The notes under the pieces were generated by a model. It was not told the DNA's origin, did not search any database, and was given only the letters and a program-made list of their open reading frames with translations. This document shows positions 1 to 9,138 of a stretch of DNA of 12,359 bases, piece after piece. This DNA is from Anammoximicrobium sp032229885. GTDB lineage: Bacteria; Planctomycetota; Planctomycetia; Pirellulales; Pirellulaceae. Where the stretch lies: the NCBI GenBank assembly GCA_032229885.1, contig JAVYAJ010000249.1, forward strand, positions 1 through 12,359, read 5' to 3'. Made by a program: the position numbers and the translations under genes. Numbering within the stretch: position 1 is the stretch's first letter; every line of letters starts with the position of its first letter.

Positions 1-26
1 CAGGAGTCAGAGATGACAGAAACCGT

Positions 27-85
27 GTTGGCCGAAGGCCAACATCACCGTATCGCCGCGGCCCGGATGAATATGGCCTTCGGCC
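27..85. repeat. Palindromic modules flanking the 91-bp element
   Basis: Two short perfect palindromes lie here. The first, at 27-43, has a 7-bp stem (GTTGGCC/GGCCAAC) around a GAA loop. The second, at 74-86, has a 5-bp stem (TGGCC/GGCCA) around TTC. The 14-mer GGCCTTCGGCCAAA at 75-88 recurs exactly at 143-156 inside the 91-bp element. Positions 30-52 also resemble the right-edge copy in the opposite sense: a GGCCGAAGGCC core followed within 3-4 bases by ATCACCGTA, as at 12305-12328. The region therefore looks like a mosaic of rearranged copies of one repeat. I see no gene here; the short ORFs crossing it follow the repeat. Confidence 0.7.
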
Positions 86-98
86 AAAAGAGGCACGC

Positions 99-189
99 GC
101 GGCGCCAGCCCTGGGGCGTTGCCCCAGGCTACGGTGAGCGGAGGCCTTCGGCCAAACAGATTCTTGGGTTGCGGGCGACAGCCCGCGTT
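99..189 (+). repeat. 91-bp mosaic palindromic element, left copy
   Basis: This stretch is the reverse complement of 12269-12359 with two mismatches in 91 bases (positions 138 and 140). It contains three hairpins in fixed order. P1 at 110-128 has an 8-bp stem CCTGGGGC/GCCCCAGG with loop GTT. P2 at 143-153 is GGCC/GGCC with loop TTC. P3 at 171-186 is GCGGGC/GCCCGC with loop GACA. Both mismatches fall in the P1-P2 spacer, so every stem is intact in both copies. Similarity stops at about 189-192. It is probably a dispersed REP-like intergenic repeat; that it is multicopy in the genome is inferred, since only two full copies are visible. Confidence 0.85.
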
Positions 190-201
190 GAGACGCACAG
201 A

Positions 202-283
202 CCCGTGACTCGTGCGCCCCCCGAGGGTGCGCTAGTGGAAGCGGCTTCCAGCCGCTCTGTCCCCCCCGTGACCCGCGCGCCCC
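202..283. repeat. Imperfect 19-bp direct repeat pair
   Basis: Positions 202-220 and 265-283 are 19-bp direct repeats beginning CCCGTGAC and ending GCGCCCC, with two mismatches. They are 63 bp apart and bracket the hairpin at 236-256. They lie in the 3' flank of the helicase gene. Their role is unknown; the arrangement (repeat, hairpin, repeat) fits a modular intergenic repeat. Confidence 0.6.
236..256 (-). terminator. Overlapping alternative hairpins downstream of dinG
   Basis: Two perfect palindromes overlap. One spans 236-250 (7-bp stem TGGAAGC/GCTTCCA, 1-base centre). The other spans 240-256 (7-bp stem AGCGGCT/AGCCGCT, 3-base loop). They share 240-250, so only one can form at a time, and the one with the 3-base loop is the more plausible in RNA. 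The structure begins about 40 bases past the helicase stop codon, so it could end that transcript. No T-tract follows, so intrinsic termination is uncertain. It may simply be part of the repeat cluster at this edge. Confidence 0.4.
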
Positions 284-296
284 AGGGAGGGACGCC

Positions 297-2351
297 CTAT
301 TCGACTTCGGCGCCGTCGGCCGATTCGATCACGACCTCGCACTCGGGCAGCGAATCCAACAGGATCTGGCCGTAGCGTTTCGTCCGGACGCGCGGGTCGA
401 GCAGCACGACAATGCCGTGGTCCTGCTGGCTGCGGATCAGCCGGCCAAAGCCCTGTTTCAGCCGGATGGCCGCCTCGGGCACCTGATACTCGATGAACGG
501 ATTACCGCCTCGTCGACGGATCGCCTCGAGCCGCGCTTGCAGCAGCGGCTGGTCCGGCACGCTGAACGGCAGCTTGGTGATGATCACGTTTTGGAGCGCC
601 TCGCCCGGCACATCGACGCCTTGCCAAAAGCTGTCGGCGCCGAAAAGCACGGCGCGCGGATTGTCTTTGAACCGCTGCAACATCTCGTGCCGCGGCATGC
701 CGTCCGCTTGGCTGTACAGCGCAAGGTTCTGCTGGACGAACCAGTCCGTCAGATCGTTCGCCGCACGGCGCATCATCTCATAGCTGGTGAACAGCACAAA
801 CGCACGCCCCTCGGTGCGAGCGACATAGCGGCGGATCATGGCGGAACAACGGGCCTCGAACGATTCCCGCTGCGTCGTCGGATCCGGCATTTCCTGAACC
901 AAGATCAGCTTGGCTTGGCGGCGATAGTCGAACGGGCTGCCCAGACGAATCTCGCGGGCCTGCGTCAAACCGATGCGGGACCGAAAGAATTCGAACGAGC
1001 CCTGGCGGCCCACCGACAGCGTGGCGCTGGTCAGGATCACGCTGTGCGTGGGCTCGAACAATTCGGTGCGCAGCGTCGGACCGACATCGATGGGCGCCGC
1101 CTCGAGCTTGATCGTCGGCCGAGCGCGTCGCGACGGCACAGCTTCGATCCAGTACACGGCCTCGGGGATCCCCTGGTTCAGCCAGACTTCGAGCTCGCCG
1201 GCCAACGCCGTCAGCCGTTCGTGGGCCGAGACAAAGTCCTGGCGTTGCGCTTCGTCCGTGATCATGCTGCTGCGACTCCGCAGCAGGGCCGCGAGTTCTT
1301 CGAGCGCCGGACTGAGCGGGTTGCCGACGATGCCCGGCCCGTGCACGCGGCCGTTGGACTGGCGCTGGGCGTCCAGCCAGGCGTTGACATCCCGGAAAAA
1401 ATCGTCGGCCAACAGCGAGCAACGGACCGTCTGCCGCTGTTCGTCCGCGCATCGGTGGTGGACCAACAGGCCCTTGTTCGTCCGGTCGTTGTACAGTTTG
1501 TTCAGGACGTACTGCACCTGGCCCGACGAGACGCTAATGCCCAGATGGTCCGCCGCGACGCTCTCCAGCGTGTGGGCTTCGTCGAAGATCACAGCGTCGT
1601 ACGCGGGCAAGATACTGGCGCCGGCCCGCCGCAGCGCCAGGTCGCTGAAAAACAGCGCATGGTTGACGATCAGAAGCTGGGCGTTGAACACACGACGCCG
1701 GGCGCGATAGTAGAAGCACTCGCCGTAAGTCGGGCAGTTCTTGCCCAGGCAGTTGCCGCTGTCGCTGGCCACCTCGCTCCAGACCGAGCCCATCGGTCGG
1801 AACGTCAGGTCGCTCAGCGAGCCATCCCGCGTCGTCTTGGCCCAGTCGCGGACGGCGCGCAGTTGGTCCAGCTCGTCCTCGGTGGCAAACAGGCTGTCGG
1901 CCCGCGCCAAGGCCGCGTCGAGCCGTCGCAGGCTGACGTAGTTCTGACGTCCCTTGACCAGGACGGCGGTGAACTCGAGTGGAATGACCGCGTTCAGCAG
2001 CGGCAGATCCTTGTGCAGCAACTGTTCCTGCAGGGCGATGGTGTGCGTCGAGATGACGATCTTTTTCAGCCGCCCGCCGTCGCGGCTCTCCGCTTGCTTT
2101 GGCCCGCTTCGCGGCTCGTCGTCGCCGTCACCGTCGCCGGGATCGTTGGCAATGGCCAGGATCGCCGGGATCAGATAGGCAAAGCTTTTACCGATTCCCG
2201 TGCCCGCCTCGGCAACCAGATGCCGCCCCTCGCGCAGGGCCGCCGCGACGGCATCGGCCATCTTCAGTTGCGGTTCACGGTGCTCGTAATGGGGCAGCCG
2301 TCGAGCGATCAGCCCGTCGGGCCCAAGGATCTGTGAGGCAGTTAGCGACAT
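297..2351 (-). CDS. dinG: DinG-type superfamily 2 ATP-dependent DNA helicase
   Basis: This 684-residue protein belongs to the DinG/XPD family of 5'-3' DNA helicases, which unwind forked DNA and R-loops during repair. Visible motifs: Walker A GTGIGKS (50-56), DEAH box (257-260), SATL (442-445), motif V GADSFWQGVDVPG (571-583) and motif VI QGFGRLIR (633-640). Cys201, Cys206 and Cys212 have exactly the spacing of the last three iron-sulfur cysteines of E. coli DinG. The position expected for the first, in the KGRxNY motif, is Ser140. An acidic glycine-rich insert (about 70-93) follows motif I. The frame stays open to an ATG at 2477, but I chose the ATG at 2351: the extra residues are unlike the family and would cover the acnA promoter. 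No clear Shine-Dalgarno is present. The gene diverges from acnA. Confidence 0.93.
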   Translation of the reverse strand: MSLTASQILGPDGLIARRLPHYEHREPQLKMADAVAAALREGRHLVAEAGTGIGKSFAYLIPAILAIANDPGDGDGDDEPRSGPKQAESRDGGRLKKIVISTHTIALQEQLLHKDLPLLNAVIPLEFTAVLVKGRQNYVSLRRLDAALARADSLFATEDELDQLRAVRDWAKTTRDGSLSDLTFRPMGSVWSEVASDSGNCLGKNCPTYGECFYYRARRRVFNAQLLIVNHALFFSDLALRRAGASILPAYDAVIFDEAHTLESVAADHLGISVSSGQVQYVLNKLYNDRTNKGLLVHHRCADEQRQTVRCSLLADDFFRDVNAWLDAQRQSNGRVHGPGIVGNPLSPALEELAALLRSRSSMITDEAQRQDFVSAHERLTALAGELEVWLNQGIPEAVYWIEAVPSRRARPTIKLEAAPIDVGPTLRTELFEPTHSVILTSATLSVGRQGSFEFFRSRIGLTQAREIRLGSPFDYRRQAKLILVQEMPDPTTQRESFEARCSAMIRRYVARTEGRAFVLFTSYEMMRRAANDLTDWFVQQNLALYSQADGMPRHEMLQRFKDNPRAVLFGADSFWQGVDVPGEALQNVIITKLPFSVPDQPLLQARLEAIRRRGGNPFIEYQVPEAAIRLKQGFGRLIRSQQDHGIVVLLDPRVRTKRYGQILLDSLPECEVVIESADGAEVE

Positions 2352-2454
2352 GCGGTCAAGATAGCACATCGCTCGTGAGGCCCGGTAGTCCGGCAGTGGC
2401 TCGACGCCGTTCGGTGAACGCCGGGCGCATCGCGTCCGGACGGGTTGGCATTGG

Positions 2455-2483
2455 TTGCAACTTGGCCCCTCGCTCACTATACT
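2455..2483 (+). promoter_or_regulatory. Sigma70-type promoter for acnA
   Basis: TTGCAA (2455-2460) and TATACT (2478-2483) are separated by exactly 17 bp, close to the -35/-10 consensus. Transcription would begin near 2490, leaving a leader of about 43 bases before the acnA start. In such GC-rich surroundings an A/T-rich hexamer pair at the ideal spacing is unlikely by chance. It lies in the 181-bp gap between the divergent dinG and acnA genes. Confidence 0.65.
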
Positions 2484-2532
2484 GCCACGGCATTGAATCT
2501 GCTGGCACGACTACTGGACGCGCGAGACTGTG

Positions 2533-5256
<2,724 letters not shown>

Positions 5257-5364
5257 GCGGATGCCATCCGGCTGTCGATTCCAGAGATCCTGCGCGCAGC
5301 TCGGAACAGAACCTCGTAGTGCGGCGACGTAGAGAAGTAAGCCGTCCGGGAGTGGATGCGCTCC

Positions 5365-5394
5365 GTCACGTCCACCCAGTCACGTCCACCCAGT
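5365..5394. repeat. 14-bp tandem repeat, about 2 copies
   Basis: The unit TCACGTCCACCCAG occurs at 5366-5379 and again exactly at 5380-5393, with the periodicity extending one base on each side. It is flanked by a 9-bp inverted pair, CGCTCCGTC (5359-5367) and GACGGAGCG (5404-5412). The whole block at 5359-5417 therefore has the look of a modular intergenic repeat. Confidence 0.75.
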
Positions 5395-5397
5395 TGC

Positions 5398-5417
5398 GGC
5401 CACGACGGAGCGTGGCC
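5398..5417 (+). terminator. Hairpin, candidate acnA terminator
   Basis: A perfect 7-bp stem GGCCACG/CGTGGCC encloses a 6-base loop, about 140 bases past the acnA stop codon, and is followed by the pyrimidine run CTCT. There is no true T-tract. Its left half can alternatively pair with 5359-5367. Termination is the likeliest role, but it could be only a repeat-family palindrome. Confidence 0.4.
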
Positions 5418-5746
5418 CTCTAGCGCGACATGGGCGTGCCTCGAGGGATATGCTCCAGGCTAATAAACTAGGCAACAACTGTTCGTAGGGGGTGACGAAT
5501 TCTGACGTACGGCGCTCTAGCAGTCTCTAGTCCAGAAAAAACGGACGATCCAGCTAGTGCGTTGCCCAAGCATCATTTTCATGTTGTCGTACCCGACAGG
5601 GCAAGGAATTCCCACTGCCTGACAATCGCGGTTACCCTCGACCTTTAGCCTTGACGTCGCACAAGTTCCAAATACCGTGGCTGCGCGTTTTGGCCGTAGT
5701 CCACATCCGCCATTTGAGCTGTAGGCCATTGCTCAGCGTAGCCTAG

Positions 5747-5862
5747 GGCATCGCCCAAGGTCGCGATGCCGTGACTGCGCCTTTGGGCCGGGATCGATCC
5801 GCGGCCATCCCGGACTCGATGCCATGCCCTGTCGTCGCCCTCACGCGGATCGCAGGGCGACG
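5747..5862. repeat. Cluster of three consecutive hairpins
   Basis: Three perfect inverted repeats follow one another. H1 at 5747-5770 has an 8-bp stem GGCATCGC/GCGATGCC and an 8-base loop. H2 at 5788-5813 has a 7-bp stem CCGGGAT/ATCCCGG and a 12-base loop. H3 at 5833-5862 has a 9-bp stem CGTCGCCCT/AGGGCGACG and a 12-base loop. The cluster ends about 110 bases before the peptidase start. It may be a structured leader, a small RNA or another mosaic repeat. It resembles no RNA family that I can name. Confidence 0.55.
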
Positions 5863-5972
5863 GACGATTTTACGGCGACACGCCGCTACGTTCCAAAGCC
5901 GACGTCGCGAGACGTTGCCCGACAGCCAGCGCTAGCCGGAACGAGATTACCCCAACATCCAAGGCAACTCAC

Positions 5973-8129
5973 GTGCATCTGTTTTCCCGGAAGTCCAAGC
6001 AACGCGCCTCCCTAGCGACGTCCCGGTCGCGCAGCGGGCGCTTCGAGCGGGCCACGATTCTGGGCGTTCATTATGTGCCGCGAGCGCTGTGCCGTGCGGC
6101 GTTTGCGGGACTCGCGATAGCGTTGATCGCGAGCCTTTGCCCGCTGGTCGTCGGCGTCCGGTCGACCGTCGCGGACGACGCATCGGCGGCGAGCTGCGTG
6201 GCGGACGACATTCGTTTTCTGGCGGCGGACGAGCGAGAGGGGCGCGGGCCGGGGACGCGGGGGCTGGAAGAGGCGGGCGACTATATCCGCGACACGTTCC
6301 AGCGGCTGGGCCTGCGCGGCGGGATGCCGGATGGTTCTTATCGCCAGCCATTTCGGGTTCCGGTCGATGCGCGAACGCTTTCGCCGCAAGCCACGCTGAC
6401 CTTGCGCGGACCGGCGGGTCAGGCCTGGACCTTGAAAGGCGGGCGCGATTTTCAAGCCCTGCTGGCGGGCAGTCCGGGCAAGGCCGCCGCGCCGTTGGTG
6501 TTTGTCGGCTATGGCATCTCGGCGCCTGAGTTGGGCTACGATGATTTCGCCGGCGTGGACGTGGCGCGCAAGATTTTGGTGATCTTTCGCTACGAGCCCC
6601 AGCAGGACGATCCCACCAGCCGTTTCGATGGCAAGAGAATGACCCGACATGCCTATATCAGCACCAAGCTGGCGCAGGCCAAGCGGCGCGGCGCGGCGGC
6701 GGTCTTGCTGGTCAATCCGCCGTTCACGACGGCGACGCAGGGCGGCGATTCGCTGTCCGCGCCGAACGCTTTCGGATCGGCGCTCGAGGACGTGCCCTTC
6801 GTACAAATCAGCCAGACCGTGATCGACCGCGTACTGGCAACCGCGCCCTTGCGAGGCGCGTCCGACGCGGCTTCGGCGAATGCGGCGACTTCGGATGCGC
6901 GACCCTCAACGACGTCACAGACAGACACCTCGCCGACAGACACGCCGCAAACAGACACGCCGCAGATAGACATGTCACAGACAGATACGCTGTCAGCGGA
7001 GTCGCACGCGGTGGAAACGCCGCTCGCAGACGCACGGCCAGCGGGCGCATTTCTGGCAACGACCGCCGCCGTGGAACGGCGGATCGACGCCGCACTGCAC
7101 CCCGTTTCCCAGCCGCTGGCCGGCTGGACAGCCGAATTGGAGACGGCGTTCGAGCGGGGGACGGCGCGCACGGCAAACATCGTCGGCGTCCTGGATGGCG
7201 ACGGACCGGCGGCCGACGAGACGATCGTGCTGGGCGCGCACTATGATCATGTCGGCCGCGGCGAGTTCGCCTCGCGCGCGCCCAACTCGCATCAGATTCA
7301 CAACGGCGCGGACGACAATGCCAGCGGAACGGCGGCCTTGCTCGAACTGGCGCGGCGGCTGGCGGGGCGATCCCATAAGCCGTCGCGGCGGCTGGTCTTC
7401 ATCGGGTTCAGCGGCGAAGAGAAGGGACTGGTCGGCAGCAAACACTACGTCGCGCACCCGCTGTTTCCCCTCGCGGACACCATCGCCATGCTGAACTTCG
7501 ACATGGTCGGTCGGCTGCGAGACAACCAGCTATTCGTGTACAGTGTCGACTCGGCAGACGAGTTCTCATCCTTCCTGGATTCCGCCAATCGTGACCAGGG
7601 GCTGAATATAAAGAAAGTCGGAGACAGTCCGCCGCAGAGCGATCATTACTCGTTTTACGAACGGGGTATCCCGGTCTTACACTTCTTCACAGGGCTGACG
7701 ACCGAATATCACACGCCGGCCGACGACTTCGAAACCATCAACGTACCCGGCGTGGTGCGCACGATCGACTATGCGGAACGGGTTCTCGATCTGCTGCTAG
7801 CAGCGTCCGAGCGTCCGCACGCCATCGGCGGCCCAGGCGTTAAACACGCCGTGACCAGCCGCCCTTATCTGGGCGTTACCCTCGACGACGCCCCCGCCAG
7901 CGAAGGCCTGCGGATCAAGGCCGTGATGGAAAAGTCTGCCGCAGCAGAAGGAGGCCTAGAACCCGGAGATGTGATCCTGCGTCTGGGAAATTTTCCCGTA
8001 TCCGACCTCGCCAGCCTGCAAAGCGGGTTGCTAAACCTGAAGCCAGGGGATAAGGTCGAGATCATGGTTCGCCGCGAGCAGCAGTCTGTCACATGCACCG
8101 TCACCTTGAGACGCTCGCCAGGAAGTTGA
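5973..8129 (+). CDS. Secreted M28-family zinc metallopeptidase with PA-like and PDZ domains
   Basis: This 718-residue protein has a basic N-terminus, then a hydrophobic signal segment (about 42-62) ending near VADDA. A PA-like insert follows (about 170-285, with VGYGISAPELGYDDFAGVDV). The M28 catalytic core has the full dinuclear zinc set: His423 and Asp425 (GAHYDHVG), Asp448 (ADDNASG), Glu482 as general base and Glu483 (GEE), Asp510 (NFDMVG) and His580 (EYHTPADD). A PDZ domain closes the protein (about 630-713, PYLGVTL...GLEPGDVILRLG). It is probably an exported aminopeptidase; the substrate is unknown. The GTG at 5973 has AAGG 8 bases upstream. A second GTG at 6075 would give a more typical signal peptide (PRALCRAAF...). 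A five-unit TD-rich linker lies at residues 315-339. The gene ends 34 bp before the TIM-barrel gene. Confidence 0.9.
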   Translation: MHLFSRKSKQRASLATSRSRSGRFERATILGVHYVPRALCRAAFAGLAIALIASLCPLVVGVRSTVADDASAASCVADDIRFLAADEREGRGPGTRGLEEAGDYIRDTFQRLGLRGGMPDGSYRQPFRVPVDARTLSPQATLTLRGPAGQAWTLKGGRDFQALLAGSPGKAAAPLVFVGYGISAPELGYDDFAGVDVARKILVIFRYEPQQDDPTSRFDGKRMTRHAYISTKLAQAKRRGAAAVLLVNPPFTTATQGGDSLSAPNAFGSALEDVPFVQISQTVIDRVLATAPLRGASDAASANAATSDARPSTTSQTDTSPTDTPQTDTPQIDMSQTDTLSAESHAVETPLADARPAGAFLATTAAVERRIDAALHPVSQPLAGWTAELETAFERGTARTANIVGVLDGDGPAADETIVLGAHYDHVGRGEFASRAPNSHQIHNGADDNASGTAALLELARRLAGRSHKPSRRLVFIGFSGEEKGLVGSKHYVAHPLFPLADTIAMLNFDMVGRLRDNQLFVYSVDSADEFSSFLDSANRDQGLNIKKVGDSPPQSDHYSFYERGIPVLHFFTGLTTEYHTPADDFETINVPGVVRTIDYAERVLDLLLAASERPHAIGGPGVKHAVTSRPYLGVTLDDAPASEGLRIKAVMEKSAAAEGGLEPGDVILRLGNFPVSDLASLQSGLLNLKPGDKVEIMVRREQQSVTCTVTLRRSPGS
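6915..6989 (+). repeat. 15-bp minisatellite (5 units) encoding a TD-rich linker
   Basis: Five in-frame 15-bp units encode SQTDT, SPTDT, PQTDT, PQIDM and SQTDT. All share an ACAGACAC-like core, with drift between units. The tract separates the PA-like region from the catalytic core, in a stretch rich in Ala, Ser, Thr and Asp (about 295-360) that is probably disordered. Because the unit is a multiple of three, copy-number change would alter only linker length. Confidence 0.8.
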
Positions 8130-8163
8130 ACGGCGGCCGGGGACGGAATGAAAGGGTGGTCGT

Positions 8164-9039
8164 ATGGAACGACGCGAGTTCTTGCGGGCGGGAATGGCGA
8201 CGTTAGCGGGCGCAGCGTGTTCGAGCGGCCCGGGCGCGGATGTCGCGAAAGCGACGGCTCGACGACGATTCCGCCTGAAGTACGCGCCGCATTTCGGCAT
8301 GTTCAAGCATTCGGCGGGCAGTGATTTAAGCGACCAGTTGAAGTTCGCGGCCGATCAAGGCTTCGTCGCTTGGCAAGACAACGGCTTGAAAGATCGGCCC
8401 GTGGATGTGCAACGGCGGATCGGTCGGACACTGGATAGGCTGGGCATGGAGCTGGGCTTGTTTGTCGCCTCGACCGCCGTCCCCGGGCCGGGCGCGCCAC
8501 CACACGATGCGGCGTACCAGCACGTGTTGGACGACGTTCGCGCCAGCGTCGCGATCGCCAGCCGCGTGCGGGCCACGTGCGTCACGCTCGAGTTCAGCCG
8601 GGCTCGCAACGCGGCGGGCATCGGCTTTCAAACCGGACCGGGCATGGATCTGCTAAAGCGGTGCAGCGACATCCTCGAGCCGCACGGGATAACCTTGGTC
8701 ATCGAGTCTAGTCACGGGGCGCCCGTAGAATCGCCCCTCCTCGCCTTGGATTGCCCGGCGCTCAAGATCCTGTGCGACCTCGGTCGATGGAGCGCGGCGG
8801 GCAACGACTTGAACGCGGCGCTGGCGGCGCGCTACTGGCGGATCGGATACGTTCAATGCGCGGACAATCCCGGGCGTCGAGAACCCGGCACGGGGACGAT
8901 CGATTATGGGCGAGTGTTCCGCGACTTGGCGGCGCGCGGTTATGCCGGAGTCGTCGGGATGGAGCACGGCAATTCGCGGCCCGGCGCCGCCGGCGAACGG
9001 GCGGTCATCGAGGCCTATGCCGCGATCGACCGCGCATAG
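8164..9039 (+). CDS. Tat-exported TIM-barrel protein, hydroxypyruvate isomerase-like
   Basis: This 291-residue protein belongs to the xylose isomerase-like TIM-barrel superfamily. The segment YVQCADNPGRREPGTGTIDY (229-248) matches the hydroxypyruvate isomerase signature (IQ.A..PGR.EP..G..NY). Candidate metal or substrate residues are Glu181, Asp205, Gln231 and Glu267 (GMEHGNS). The usual His of the DxYH motif after Asp205 is absent; the sequence is CDLGRWSAAGN. The N-terminus RREFLRAGMATLAGAAC is a twin-arginine signal, so export of a folded protein is likely. Cys19 could be lipidated, but the lipobox is poor. GGG at 8154-8156 is a good Shine-Dalgarno, 7 bases before the ATG. The gene probably shares a transcript with the peptidase. 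The true substrate is uncertain; planctomycetes have many such paralogues. Confidence 0.85.
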   Translation: MERREFLRAGMATLAGAACSSGPGADVAKATARRRFRLKYAPHFGMFKHSAGSDLSDQLKFAADQGFVAWQDNGLKDRPVDVQRRIGRTLDRLGMELGLFVASTAVPGPGAPPHDAAYQHVLDDVRASVAIASRVRATCVTLEFSRARNAAGIGFQTGPGMDLLKRCSDILEPHGITLVIESSHGAPVESPLLALDCPALKILCDLGRWSAAGNDLNAALAARYWRIGYVQCADNPGRREPGTGTIDYGRVFRDLAARGYAGVVGMEHGNSRPGAAGERAVIEAYAAIDRA

Positions 9040-9063
9040 GGCCGCCCCCGGCCGATCCACGAC

Positions 9064-9130
9064 GAGCCCGCGCCGCGCCTCGACGACCGTGATTCGACGA
9101 CCGTGATTCGACGTGCGGCGCGGCGGGCTC
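9064..9130. terminator. Large hairpin between convergent genes, likely bidirectional terminator
   Basis: The left arm (9064-9079) pairs with the right arm (9117-9130) over 14 bp, interrupted by one 2-base bulge (9072-9073). The arms begin GAGCCCGC and end GCGGGCTC. The 37-base loop is almost wholly the 14-bp tandem repeat. It lies 25 bases past the TIM-barrel stop and 9 bases past the alaS stop, so it could terminate both. Neither side has a T-tract, so efficiency is uncertain. Confidence 0.6.
9080..9113. repeat. 14-bp tandem repeat, 2.4 copies, in hairpin loop
   Basis: The unit TCGACGACCGTGAT repeats exactly at 9080-9093 and 9094-9107, then continues six bases (TCGACG) to 9113. It fills the loop of the hairpin at 9064-9130. 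The other intergenic tandem repeat in this window (5365-5394) has the same 14-bp period but an unrelated unit. Confidence 0.85.
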
Positions 9131-9138
9131 CCCTTGGT

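Larger units (their letters stand above)
5257..5972. other. 716-bp gene-free region between acnA and the peptidase gene
   Basis: No convincing gene is found. The two ORFs of 60-70 codons (5517-5729 minus, 5824-6015 plus) lack recognisable domains and good start signals. The stretch holds a 14-bp tandem repeat (5365-5394), a likely terminator hairpin (5398-5417), a less GC-rich segment (about 5440-5740), and three successive hairpins between 5747 and 5862. I see no tRNA, tmRNA or SRP-type signature. The promoter for the peptidase gene should lie near its right end, but I cannot pick out a convincing one. Confidence 0.6.

Noticed and set aside
13..375. 120-codon plus-strand ORF at the left edge
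   Set aside because: Its sequence follows the palindromic repeats (PWGVAPGY-type peptide from P1) and overlaps the 3' end of dinG. This kind of ORF is a repeat by-product.
417..2336. Long plus-strand ORF (639 codons) over dinG
   Set aside because: It is antisense to a gene with a complete set of helicase motifs. Its translation is rich in R, Q, H and D with no domain, as expected for a GC-rich shadow frame.
2351..2363. Leaderless dinG transcript from TATCTT at 2363-2358 (minus)
   Set aside because: The -10-like hexamer would place the start at the ATG itself, but no -35 match exists at 16-18 bp spacing, so support is too thin.
5365..5394. CRISPR-like repeats
   Set aside because: Both 14-bp arrays (here and at 9080-9113) are directly adjacent copies without spacers and only about two units long. 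No cas gene is present.
5517..5729. 70-codon minus-strand ORF in the acnA-peptidase gap
   Set aside because: It has five cysteines and more even composition than other shadows, so a decayed or tiny gene is conceivable. I see no family motif, Shine-Dalgarno or promoter.
5824..6015. 63-codon plus-strand ORF before the peptidase
   Set aside because: It covers hairpin H3, overlaps the peptidase start in another frame and has no domain or translation signal.
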